From: Paramoeba atlantica
Lineage: Eukaryota > Discosea
Reading direction: 5' to 3'
DNA length: 64,000 nt
NCBI GenBank assembly: GCA_977017575.1
Contig: CDRNVI010000041.1
Location: forward strand, 310,001 to 374,000
A program made the position numbers and the translations under genes. Below are positions 20,952 through 29,556 of this stretch, piece by piece (positions within the stretch are counted from its first letter, which is position 1; the number at the start of each line of letters is the position of its first letter). Below the pieces are notes generated by a model. That model ran no database searches. It saw only the letters and a list, made by a program, of their open reading frames with translations, and was not told where the DNA came from.

Positions 20952-21465
20952 CCTAAACCAAGGCTCGCGGATACCGGCATGTTCGAAGGCTGAGGGTGCT
21001 GGTCTCGTCGACAGAGTCTATACTCACGCCTAGTCCGTCAGGGCTAGGTACCCCAAGTGAGGTAGTACACGGGTAGTGAATCTCCTCCCCGTCGGCCCGC
21101 ATCCTGTTTCGCGACCGTGTCGCTGTCGACACAGGCCCGCGCCTGCGCCCTCCCGTATAACAAGGGAAGGGTCCACAAGTCAGGCCGTGGAGAGGTCGAA
21201 AGACCCGGTCCGGAACGCGCGGATGGATTGGGCGTGGATTGCTTCCTTTTTTATTATTATTGTTATCAGAATCATAAATAACTTAAGGCAGGTTGAATTA
21301 CTAGTTTTGGGCTACAACATGTGAAATTGCTAATTTGATTGCTTGTTTACAAATCATATACCCCCCCCAATGGACCTTCATGGTTCATGTATTGGGTAAT
21401 ATAGAGGCAATGCCGCGTTTCATACTTCTCCCCCCTTATTAATCGCATAAAAAAAAAAAAAAAAA
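20952..21465 (+). other. 3' UTR and A-tail of X3
   Basis: Nearly identical to the X2 tail. The RNA module is at 20994-21132 and the A-tract at 21449-21465. Confidence 0.75.
20994..21132 (+). ncRNA. Structured 3'-UTR RNA module (copy X3)
   Basis: Identical in layout to 6363-6501, with an intact GTGTCG-CTGT-CGACAC hairpin and the GTCGACAG complement 3' of P1. Confidence 0.65.
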
Positions 21466-21764
21466 CGAACCCTGCCTCGGCACACCAAACTGCTCTTTTT
21501 TCCGATATTCCGGAACCCAAGATAAACCGCGAAGGAAATTTTGACATTCTTGGGAGCCCCATAGGCTCTGCTCAACATTGCATAGATTTCCTTACGACAC
21601 ACGCCGTGGAACCGGCAGAAGAGACCCTGGAAGCTATAGAAATGCTCGAAGATCCTCAAATTGCCTTGTCATTGATCAGACAGTGTGCGGGTTTTTGTCA
21701 AATGGTCCATTCGCTTCGAACTACCCCACCACATGAGCTTTCTGCACTCTGTCAGCGCCTTGAT
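21466..21764 (+). pseudogene. Family A fragment X4 (thumb region only)
   Basis: About 300 bp begin at the same CGAACCCTG truncation point. They are cut at CGCCTTGAT and joined without an A-tract to the R tail at 21765. It reads IRQCAG like copy A8, whereas X1-X3 read IRKCAG. Confidence 0.8.
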
Positions 21765-22036
21765 GGCCGGGTGAGGCGAAGCTGAGGGAGACCTTACCCC
21801 CCCTGAAAAGTTGAAAAGTTGGGTAGGGGAAAGCAGGAAAGTAGGGAGAAAGGTGGGAAAAGTATGTCAAGAGGTGAGAAAGAGGAGAAAGAGAGAGAAA
21901 AATTTTCTTTATTTGCATAAAAACAATATAAAAAAAAAAAAAAAAACTTCAATTTGCGCCGTATGCTCAATGGAGGCTTTTTCAAATAAATTCGGATTTC
22001 TCGAGAGTTTGACAAAAAAAAAAAAAAAAAAAAAAA
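21765..22036 (+). repeat. R tail copy 3 plus 67-nt module
   Basis: R tail 21765-21930 has A-tract to 21946. A 67-nt module (21947-22013) follows with A-tract 22014-22036. The order and sequence match 6613-6875. Confidence 0.78.
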
Positions 22037-22316
22037 CGAACCCTGCCTCGGCACACCAAACTGCTCTTTTTTCCGATATTCCGGAACCCAAGATAAACCG
22101 CGAAGGAAATTTTGACATTCTTGGGAGCCCCATAGGCTCTGCTCAACATTGCATAGATTTCCTTACGACACACGCCGTGGAACCGGCAGAAGAGACCCTG
22201 GAAGCTATAGAAATGCTCGAAGATCCTCAAATTGCCTTGTCATTGATCAGACAGTGTGCGGGTTTTTGTCAAATGGTCCATTCGCTTCGAACTACCCCAC
22301 CACATGAGCTTTCTGC
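22037..22316 (+). pseudogene. Family A fragment X5 fused to another tail
   Basis: It has the same 5' truncation point as X1-X4 and is open through the thumb region. At GAGCTTTCTGCTCA it is fused to a different tail (AAGTGGTGGAAAGTTCG...). Confidence 0.8.
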
Positions 22317-22437
22317 TCAAGGAAGTAGGGTAAAAGGTTTTAAGTGGTGGAAAGTTCGAAACGTAGATATAAACATTAGAATCAATACTAAAAAAAAAAA
22401 AACAATATAAAATTGCAAAAAAAAAAAAAAAAAAAAA
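22317..22437 (+). repeat. T tail with two A-tracts
   Basis: The tail reads GTGGAAAGTTCGAAACG, ATTAGAATCAATACT and an A-tract, then CAATATAAAATTGC and A-tract 22417-22437. The same tail type closes copy A9 at about 52705-52778, and a relative is at 62780-62824. Confidence 0.65.
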
Positions 22438-24858
22438 CCTCCCCTGGAAGAAGAAGCTTTAAAACTGGACGAATCCGAGGTAAGAAAAGCAGTAGATACC
22501 TTCCGTCGCGGATCCTCTGCTGGGACTATGGGGCTCCGGCCTGAACACCTCCAAACAGCGCTTCAAGAGCACGTCGACCAGAATATGAATCCTCTTACGA
22601 CGCTCACTTCCTTCGTAAACCATCTCCTAGCTGGCAAAGCCCCAGACGAAGTGCAACCTTTTTTTGCAGGGGCACGGCTATGCGCACTCGAAAAAGGGGA
22701 AGATGACGTGCGTCCTATCGCTGCGGGGGAAACCCTTAGACGTCTGGTGAGCAAGGCAGTGTGCCTTTCGATAAAAGAAAAAGCAGGATCCTTCTTTGGA
22801 CGTCGTCAATACGGGGTCGCAGCGTCTGCTGGGGCGGAAAGAGTGATACACCTTTGTCGCCGTCTAATGAGAAATAATGAAGAAAATGAGAACATAACGT
22901 TCTGTAAGGTGGATCGTAAGGTGGATCTTCGGAACGCCTTTAATAACGTGAGCCAACCCGTCTTCATCTTTCTCACACGAAAGCATTTCCCTGAACTATC
23001 CCCATGGGTAGAATGGTGTTATGCCAATCACAGCTGTCTCACATTCGGCAATGATTTTATCCCCTCGGCAGAAGGAGTGCAACAAGGAGACCCTCTGGGC
23101 CCACTCCTCTTCTCCTTGGTGTTAGCAGAGGTAACAGAAGAAATTGCATCAAATTCTAACCTACGAACACAATTATGGTATTTAGATGACGGTGTGCTTG
23201 TAGGTGAGCCCAAAGAAGTCCGTAAAGCCCTAGACGTCCTCGACGAGATAGGGCCGAAGTGGGGACTCTTCCTGAATCTCTCCAAGTGCGAGGTCATTAC
23301 CCCCCCAGCATCAGCTCATACCTCCGTTTTCTTTCCTGACATCCCCAGCGATAAAATACGGTACGACGGGAACTTCGACATTCTTGGAAGCCCAATAGGC
23401 TCTGCGGAACACTGTGCGGAGTTTCTCATGACACACGCGATTGAACCAGCCCGCGAAACATTAGAAGCTACTGCTGTGTTAGAAGATCCCCAAATAGCTC
23501 TCGCACTAATACGGCAATGTTCGGGGTTTTGTCAGATGGTGTACGCACTGCGCACCACTCCTCCCCAAGCCCTTGGAGAATTATGCCAAAAACTTGACTC
23601 TCATCTAGTCCAGGCCGTGGAGCACGCAATTTCTCCCTTAGGCGTCGCCGCTCGCGACCAAATACAACGACCAAAACGCCACGGCGGGTTCGGACTTCGC
23701 TCATCAATTCTCCACCAGTCAGCAGCCTACGTTTCTTCCGTCGCGCACGCCGCTAGCTTGGACAACTGGGACCCCACAGAAGCTGAGGGATTTTCCAGCT
23801 CAGCACATGACATAAATGACAAAGTTGGGACTGATCTGGTTGATCCATACACTGGACGCATTACCAAACCTAGTGTGCCTGGTGAATATCATGCAAATCG
23901 GAGCATCCTTTCCCGCCCAGCGAAAAGAAAACTCGCACAATCCCTCAATCACGCCCTTCTCCCGGTCTCGACGGATCAGGAAAAGATCATCCCGAGGCAA
24001 AAACATCTCAGCCAAGCTATCTCGGATAGGGAATTTCAAACGGCATATTCAAAGGCAGACGCAAGAACGCGGGCGCGATGGATCTCGCAGTCCGGAAAAG
24101 GGGCCGGAAACTGGGCTTTCGCAACTCCCTCCAAGACCAGAGGCTACGCTTTCACCCACACGGAGTTTCGTACCCTAACACGCTGGTGGCTAGGCATGGA
24201 CGTCTTCCCCGAAGATCGGCCTTGCCCAGCTGACGGGTGCACCCTTCCCTTGCTCAAGAATGGAGAGCACGCTTTGCTCTGCAAGAACGGCCATGGTATC
24301 ATCTCACGGCACAACGCTCTGGCCCAACAATTTACATCGTTCTGCAGCAGTGCCTTCCTGGCGCCACAGAGAGAGAAGAGTTTGGGAAATCGGGGTCCTG
24401 GGGGGGCTCTCACGAGACCAGCAGACGTATTTCTGCCAACTGCCTCCATCGCCAAAGGATCTTTAGCGCAAGGCATGGTCCTAGATTTTGCGGTCACTCA
24501 CGCACAGCAAACAAAGTATTTGGACTCAGTCCACAATGCTAGCTGGGTGACCCCGGGGTCTTTTGCCGAGCACTTCGCGGAGACCAAGGCGCGACAGCGA
24601 CAAGAAGCAGAAAAAGCAGGACACCTCTTCACAGCGATGGTGGTGGAATCCTTTGGTTCCTGGAGCGAGAGTGCGCTAGCGTTACTCCGGGACATCGGAA
24701 CCCAACGGGCGAATGCATCCAAAGGGCTCCTTTCACGAGACCAAGCGCGAAACGATCTCCTAACAGATCTGAACGTGACGCTAATGCGTTCTCAAGCCAG
24801 GATGATGGTTTCGCGCATCCGCGTAGAGGACCCAGCGGATCCTTTGGTAGAGGCTTAA
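22438..24858 (+). CDS. 5'-truncated family A polyprotein, copy A6
   Basis: An open frame of about 806 codons begins directly after an A-tract at PPLEEEALKLDESEV, upstream of RT. It includes RT finger motif RRGSSAGTMGLRPEHLQ, motif B GVQQGDPLGPLLF, LWYLDDGV, zinc knuckle and RLE (RPADVF, VLDFAVTH, QTKY). RT motif A is disrupted by a 12-bp tandem duplication (22906-22929) giving CKVDRKVDLRNAFNNV. That adds four residues at the catalytic Asp and probably inactivates the enzyme. The N-terminal zinc-finger region is missing. The TAA stop sits in a hairpin loop. Confidence 0.9.
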   Translation, partial: PPLEEEALKLDESEVRKAVDTFRRGSSAGTMGLRPEHLQTALQEHVDQNMNPLTTLTSFVNHLLAGKAPDEVQPFFAGARLCALEKGEDDVRPIAAGETLRRLVSKAVCLSIKEKAGSFFGRRQYGVAASAGAERVIHLCRRLMRNNEENENITFCKVDRKVDLRNAFNNVSQPVFIFLTRKHFPELSPWVEWCYANHSCLTFGNDFIPSAEGVQQGDPLGPLLFSLVLAEVTEEIASNSNLRTQLWYLDDGVLVGEPKEVRKALDVLDEIGPKWGLFLNLSKCEVITPPASAHTSVFFPDIPSDKIRYDGNFDILGSPIGSAEHCAEFLMTHAIEPARETLEATAVLEDPQIALALIRQCSGFCQMVYALRTTPPQALGELCQKLDSHLVQAVEHAISPLGVAARDQIQRPKRHGGFGLRSSILHQSAAYVSSVAHAASLDNWDPTEAEGFSSSAHDINDKVGTDLVDPYTGRITKPSVPGEYHANRSILSRPAKRKLAQSLNHALLPVSTDQEKIIPRQKHLSQAISDREFQTAYSKADARTRARWISQSGKGAGNWAFATPSKTRGYAFTHTEFRTLTRWWLGMDVFPEDRPCPADGCTLPLLKNGEHALLCKNGHGIISRHNALAQQFTSFCSSAFLAPQREKSLGNRGPGGALTRPADVFLPTASIAKGSLAQGMVLDFAVTHAQQTKYLDSVHNASWVTPGSFAEHFAETKARQRQEAEKAGHLFTAMVVESFGSWSESALALLRDIGTQRANASKGLLSRDQARNDLLTDLNVTLMRSQARMMVSRIRVEDPADPLVEA

Positions 24859-24870
24859 GCCTCTACTGAC
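24847..24870 (+). other. Hairpin with stop codon in the loop (copy A6)
   Basis: GTAGAGGC-TTAA-GCCTCTAC is a perfect 8-bp stem whose loop holds the TAA stop of the ORF. Comparable palindromes surround the stop codons of A7 and A8. Confidence 0.6.
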
Positions 24871-25412
24871 AGTCCTATTTCAGCACGAAGACGCCATGGT
24901 ATCCAGGACGGGTGCTGGTCGGGTCGACAGAGTCTATGCTCACGCCTAGCCCGCGAGGGCTAGGTACCCCAAGTGAGGTAGTACACGGGTAGTGAATCTC
25001 CTCCCCGTCGACCAGCATCCTGTTTCGCGACCGTGTCGCTGTCGACACAGGCCCGCGCCTGCGCCCTCCCACATAACAAGGGAAGGGTTCACAAGTCAGG
25101 CCGTGGAGTGGTCGAAAGACCCGGTCCGGAACGCGCGAATGGATTGGGTCTGTATTGCTTGTTTTAGTTTTTACTGTTTCTTGTTTGTAGTATATACTTA
25201 GGGGAGATTAAATTGCTAGTTTTGGGCTGAGAAAAAACAAAAGGTACATCTGTGGAAACAAAAAGAATTGCTAATTTGATTGCTTGTTTTCAACTCGTAT
25301 ACCCCCCCCAATGGACCTACTTGGTTCGTCTACTGGGTCAAAATATAGAGGCAATGCCGCGATTCATACTTCTCCCCCCTTATTAACTGCAAAAAAAAAA
25401 AAAAAAAAAAGA
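24859..25412 (+). other. 3' UTR and A-tail of copy A6
   Basis: This family A tail ends TTATTAACTGC with A-tract 25391-25410. GA separates the tract from the SL-like leader of A7. Confidence 0.75.
24910..25048 (+). ncRNA. Structured 3'-UTR RNA module (copy A6)
   Basis: P1 is GGGTGCTGGTCG (24910-24921) with CGACCAGCATCC, where a G-U of other copies is an A-U. P3 has a GCGA loop, and the hairpin with CTGT loop ends at 25048. Confidence 0.7.
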
Positions 25413-25454
25413 AACTAACTTTAACGATAAAGATACAGTTTCTGTACCTTGTTG
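25413..25454 (+). other. Complete spliced-leader-like exon at 5' end of copy A7
   Basis: A 42-nt block begins AACTAAC and ends TTGTTG. It starts two bases after the A-tract of the preceding copy. AACTAAC is the invariant start of trypanosomatid spliced leaders, and CAGTTTCTGTAC is their conserved core (recalled, not searched). The joined sequence ACTTATTTT is not an SL intron (no GT), so this is a mature trans-spliced 5' end in DNA. Confidence 0.8.
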
Positions 25455-25498
25455 ACTTATTTTAATTATCCCACTTTTTTCCCTGGGAGGGTATAACC

Positions 25499-28400
25499 AT
25501 GCCACAAGACGACCTTTTCGACGCGAACACATTACCTATGGACGACGACTCTTTCCGCCAGGAAGAAAATTCTCACAACACGGGTGATTGGGACCAATTT
25601 GCAGGTAACGCACACTTAATCTCTGGACAGAGCTCCTACAATGAACTTCTATACACGACACCCATTCCCAAGAACATACCGAAACACTGGGCAGAAAGAG
25701 CCGCCAAGTTCGCTGGAGAGAATCCCACGCCTGACACGGGCAGAGTGACGGATAATGAAGAGACCAATCATTCTCGCGTTGTGGATGCGAGCGCAGGAAT
25801 CCCGCCTGAGGTCTCTGGCGCGAAAATTTCTTCTCCAAACAAGCGCAAGAACGCAAACCCGTTACCGTCTCTACAACACAGCCCGCAACGAGTATGTCCA
25901 GCGGAAGGATGCTCTTGGAAGACGCCTCCACATGGTGGACAATGGCAAGCGTATTACAACCATGTGGCCCACCGACACGGCGAAAGCGTACCCACAGACT
26001 GGTGGGAGGGAGAAGGAAGATTTCTCTGCAAAGATTGCGGCAGGCACTACGACAAAAACAAGGAAAAGGCTCACCCCAAGCACTGCAAAGGCTGCGACCA
26101 CCATGTCCGATCTCCAACCCCGCCTAGACCAACGACACGTCCTAGAAACGCAGAGGATGTTCCTCCGGAAAACCTGCTACCAACGCTAAGCTCTGTGTGC
26201 GCACTGCCCATAAGCAAATGTAAAGACGTCCCACATTCCTGTAGATTCCTATGGGCGAGCATTTTGACACAAGCCTTTACTACTGCTGTTCAAGAAAACA
26301 CGGTGGAGGCATGGACGTTACTCGCAATGCTCCCTAAATGCGTCTTACCTGCACCGTACCGAGGCGGACGCAAAGGACACATGTCGTATTCTACACATGT
26401 GGAAAAAAATATGGAGCTTTGGTTAGCAGGAGAGTACCTTTTACTCTGGGAACAGGCCCTGAAAGATCACGGAAAAAAACGCTCCAAGCCTAGAAATACC
26501 GAAAGTGAAGAAGATAGAGCAGCAATCAGGGCAGAACTCTTGGCACGTCAAGGGGAGTACTCTAGGGGAATGGCCGCCCTAACTGCAGCACCCATGGCGC
26601 CAGACAACGAGGAGACCCTCGCGAAGCTATTAGAAAAGCACCCAGAGCCACCCGAAAACCCACTCGAGAACAACATACCACCAATCGAGGGTAACCCCCT
26701 GCGCCTGGAGGAAGTGGAGGTCAGGAAAGCTATCGATAGTTTTCACAGAGGGTCTTCCGCCGGAACAATGGGTCTACGCCCCGAGCACATCCAGTCAGCC
26801 ATTTTGGAACACGTCGACAAGAATGTGAATCCTCTCTCGGCACTCACTCGCCTCGCGAACCATATGCTCCGAGGAAAGGCACCGCCAGAAGTTCAATTAT
26901 TCTACGCTGGAGCTCGTCTCTGCGCCCTTGAGAAAGGTGAGGGGGACGTCCGACCCATAGCAGCAGGCGAAACCCTCAGACGCCTAATAAGCAAAGCAGC
27001 ATGCATCGCCGTAAAGGAGAAGGCTGGAACTTTATTCCGAGGGCAACAATATGGTGTGGCAGCATCCGCGGGGGCCGAACGAGTAATTCATCTTTGCCGG
27101 AAAACAATGCTAAACAATTTGGGGAGCGACAGTTTTGTCATCTGCAAAGTGGACCTCAGAAACGCTTTCAACAACGTCAGCAGACCGGTATTCACTTTGC
27201 TCACACGCATGAACTTTCCAGAACTTTCACCTTGGGTAGAGTGGTGTTACAAAAGCCCGAGTTGTCTTACTTATGGAAACCACTTCCTATCCTCAGCCGA
27301 AGGCGTGCAACAGGGTGATCCATTGGGCCCGCTTCTCTTTTCTCTTGTCCTTTCTGAAATTACTACAGAAATATCATCCCGGTCAAACTTAGACTCTCAA
27401 CTATGGTATTTGGACGACGGGGTGCTCATGGGGGAGGCTGCGGAGGTACGAAAGGCGCTGAACGTTCTTTCCGAGTTTGGACCACGGTGCGGACTTTTCT
27501 TTAACCCAACGAAATGTGAAATTATTACACCACCTCCATCAGCCCATCTCACAACATTATTTCCCGAGATACCAACGGCAAAATCCCGAGTGGACGGGAA
27601 TTTCGACATTCTTGGATCCCCAATCGGGTCTTCAGAACATTGCGCGGAGTTCCTCATGTCACACGCCATTGATCCTGCACGTGAGACTCTAGCTGCGATT
27701 GGGCTAATAAAAGACCCACAAGTCGCCATCGCCCTAATTCGCCAATGCACAGGTTTTTGTCAAATGGTGTACGCACTCCGCACCACACCCCCGCAGGCTC
27801 TTTCCCAGCTTTGTAGTATACTTGATGAAAACGTTTTAACAGCCGTGGAGTGGGCACTTTTTCCCCTGGAACCCCACGCACGAGACCAAATCCAACGCAG
27901 GAAGCGTCATGGAGGTTTCGGCCTCAGGTCTTCAACACTTCATGCATCAGCCGCTTACGTTTCTTCCGTTGCGCACGCCGCCGATATGGATGACTGGGAC
28001 CCTACAGAGGCTGACGGATTTACTGCCTCGGTAAAAGATGTAAACAGTAAGGCAGGAGTATCTCTAGTGGACCCTATTACGGGGCGCACACCAAAGCAGA
28101 ACAAGTCACACCATGACTCAGGCCAACGTCACAATTTCCTCTCGAAAAGAAAACGCCCACGGTGTACGCTCAACAAAATGGAGGCAGACAGGGCGACAGA
28201 GCCGGAGATGGTCATCCCCCGGCAGCAACAGCTCAGCCAGGCTATCTCCCAACAGGAATTCACCACAGCCTACGGGCAGGCCGACCCCCGCACGCGCGCA
28301 CGATGGGTCTCGCAGTCGGGGAAGGGAGCTGGCAGCTGGGCTTTTGTCACGCCCTCTAGGAACAAAGGATACGCTTTCACACCCACCGAGTTCCGCACGC

Positions 28401-29077
28401 TATCACGCTGGTGGCTAGGCTCCGATATTTACCAACAAGATCGACCTTGTCCCGCAAAAGGATGCGCATCACCCTTGCAGAGAGATGGGGAACATGCCTT
28501 GCTATGCAAGAACGGACACGGCCTCATCACCAGGCATAACGCGGTGTGCGAACAATTCGCCTCATTTTGCAGGAAAGCCGACATGGCACCACAAAGGGAA
28601 AAAATCCTGGGAAACAGGGGACCTGGAGGGGGTCTCACCAGGCCCGCCGACGTGTTCATACCCAACTTCACCCTGGGAAATGGTATGGTGTTAGACTTCG
28701 CAGTCACCCACGCACAGCAACTAAAGTATTTGGACTCCGTCCGAAATGCTAGCTGGGTGGCTGCGGGGTCTTTCGCTGAACATTACTCAACAACGAAGAA
28801 TACCCAACGTCAGGAAGCGGAAAAGGAAAACTTACTCTTCACCGCCATGGTGGTTGAGTCCTTTGGGTCGTGGAGCAAAAGTGCTCTAGCAGTCTTGTGG
28901 AAGGTGGGGGCGCTACGCGCCAGTGCGTCTAATGGTCTTCTTACTGACACACAGGCTCGAAATGAACTCTTAAAAGAGTTGAACGTGACGCTCATGCGCT
29001 CACAGGCCCGAATGATGGTCTCCAGGTTGGTCGTAAGTGACCCCAGCGCCCCCTTGGAAGGGGCCTCACTCTCATGA
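25499..29077 (+). CDS. Family A RT-RLE polyprotein, complete copy A7 (1192 aa)
   Basis: This is one of two uninterrupted full-length family A ORFs. It is a non-LTR retrotransposon protein expected to bind its RNA, nick target DNA and reverse transcribe from the nick. ATG 25499 is the first Met after the SL-like leader (44-nt spacer). Domains: N-terminal motif around residues 26-82 (DWDQF, SYNELLYTTPIP, TPDTG); double zinc finger at 133-196 (C133, C138, HRH, CKDC, final H/C); RT with catalytic D552 (KVDLRNAFNN) and D639/D640 (YLDD); zinc knuckle from C984; RLE with D1051 (RPADVF), D1066 (VLDFAVTH) and a following Lys. YLDD replaces the FADD common in LINEs. CRE-like clade placement is inferred. 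It may be an active or recently active master. Confidence 0.93.
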   Translation: MPQDDLFDANTLPMDDDSFRQEENSHNTGDWDQFAGNAHLISGQSSYNELLYTTPIPKNIPKHWAERAAKFAGENPTPDTGRVTDNEETNHSRVVDASAGIPPEVSGAKISSPNKRKNANPLPSLQHSPQRVCPAEGCSWKTPPHGGQWQAYYNHVAHRHGESVPTDWWEGEGRFLCKDCGRHYDKNKEKAHPKHCKGCDHHVRSPTPPRPTTRPRNAEDVPPENLLPTLSSVCALPISKCKDVPHSCRFLWASILTQAFTTAVQENTVEAWTLLAMLPKCVLPAPYRGGRKGHMSYSTHVEKNMELWLAGEYLLLWEQALKDHGKKRSKPRNTESEEDRAAIRAELLARQGEYSRGMAALTAAPMAPDNEETLAKLLEKHPEPPENPLENNIPPIEGNPLRLEEVEVRKAIDSFHRGSSAGTMGLRPEHIQSAILEHVDKNVNPLSALTRLANHMLRGKAPPEVQLFYAGARLCALEKGEGDVRPIAAGETLRRLISKAACIAVKEKAGTLFRGQQYGVAASAGAERVIHLCRKTMLNNLGSDSFVICKVDLRNAFNNVSRPVFTLLTRMNFPELSPWVEWCYKSPSCLTYGNHFLSSAEGVQQGDPLGPLLFSLVLSEITTEISSRSNLDSQLWYLDDGVLMGEAAEVRKALNVLSEFGPRCGLFFNPTKCEIITPPPSAHLTTLFPEIPTAKSRVDGNFDILGSPIGSSEHCAEFLMSHAIDPARETLAAIGLIKDPQVAIALIRQCTGFCQMVYALRTTPPQALSQLCSILDENVLTAVEWALFPLEPHARDQIQRRKRHGGFGLRSSTLHASAAYVSSVAHAADMDDWDPTEADGFTASVKDVNSKAGVSLVDPITGRTPKQNKSHHDSGQRHNFLSKRKRPRCTLNKMEADRATEPEMVIPRQQQLSQAISQQEFTTAYGQADPRTRARWVSQSGKGAGSWAFVTPSRNKGYAFTPTEFRTLSRWWLGSDIYQQDRPCPAKGCASPLQRDGEHALLCKNGHGLITRHNAVCEQFASFCRKADMAPQREKILGNRGPGGGLTRPADVFIPNFTLGNGMVLDFAVTHAQQLKYLDSVRNASWVAAGSFAEHYSTTKNTQRQEAEKENLLFTAMVVESFGSWSKSALAVLWKVGALRASASNGLLTDTQARNELLKELNVTLMRSQARMMVSRLVVSDPSAPLEGASLS

Positions 29078-29095
29078 GTGAGGTTCTCCAATGTG
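29055..29095 (+). other. Hairpin across the stop codon of A7
   Basis: CCTCACTC-TCAT-GAGTGAGG brackets the TGA stop. TTCTCCAATGTGAG follows, resembling the CCCCAA-GTGAG signature of the 3'-UTR module. Confidence 0.55.
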
Positions 29096-29556
29096 AGCCC
29101 GGATGCTGGTCGTGTCGACAGAGTCTATACTCACGCCTAGCTCGCGAGGGCTAGGTACCCCAAGTGAGGTATTACACGGGCAGTGAATCTCCTCCCCGTC
29201 GGCCAGCATCCTGTTTCGCGACCGTGTCGCTGTCGACACAGGCCCGCGCCTGCGCCCTCCCACATAACAAGGGAAGGGTTCACAAGTCAGGCCGTGGAAA
29301 GGTCGAAAGACCCGGTCCGAAGCGCGCGAATGGATTGGGCATGGATTGCTTGCTTTAATTTTTACTGTTTCTTGTTTGTAGTATATACTTAGGGGAGAGT
29401 AAATCGCTAGTTTTGGGCTGAGAAAAAAAGAAAAAGAAAATATACTTCTGTGGAAATAAAAAGAATTGCTAATTTGATTGCTTGTTTTAAATTCATATAC
29501 CCCCCTAATGGACCTACTATGTACTTGGTTCGTCTAAAAAAAAAAAAAAAAAAAAA
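29078..29556 (+). other. 3' UTR and A-tail of copy A7
   Basis: It carries the RNA module at 29101-29239 and the AATTGCTA repeats. It is cut short after GGTTCGTCT relative to other tails and ends in A-tract 29536-29556. Confidence 0.75.
29101..29239 (+). ncRNA. Structured 3'-UTR RNA module (copy A7)
   Basis: P1 is 29101-29112 with 29200-29211. P2 is CTCAC/GTGAG, and P3 is CCTAGCTC, GCGA, GGGCTAGG. The hairpin GTGTCG-CTGT-CGACAC is at 29224-29239, and GTCGACAG is placed as in A5. Confidence 0.72.
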
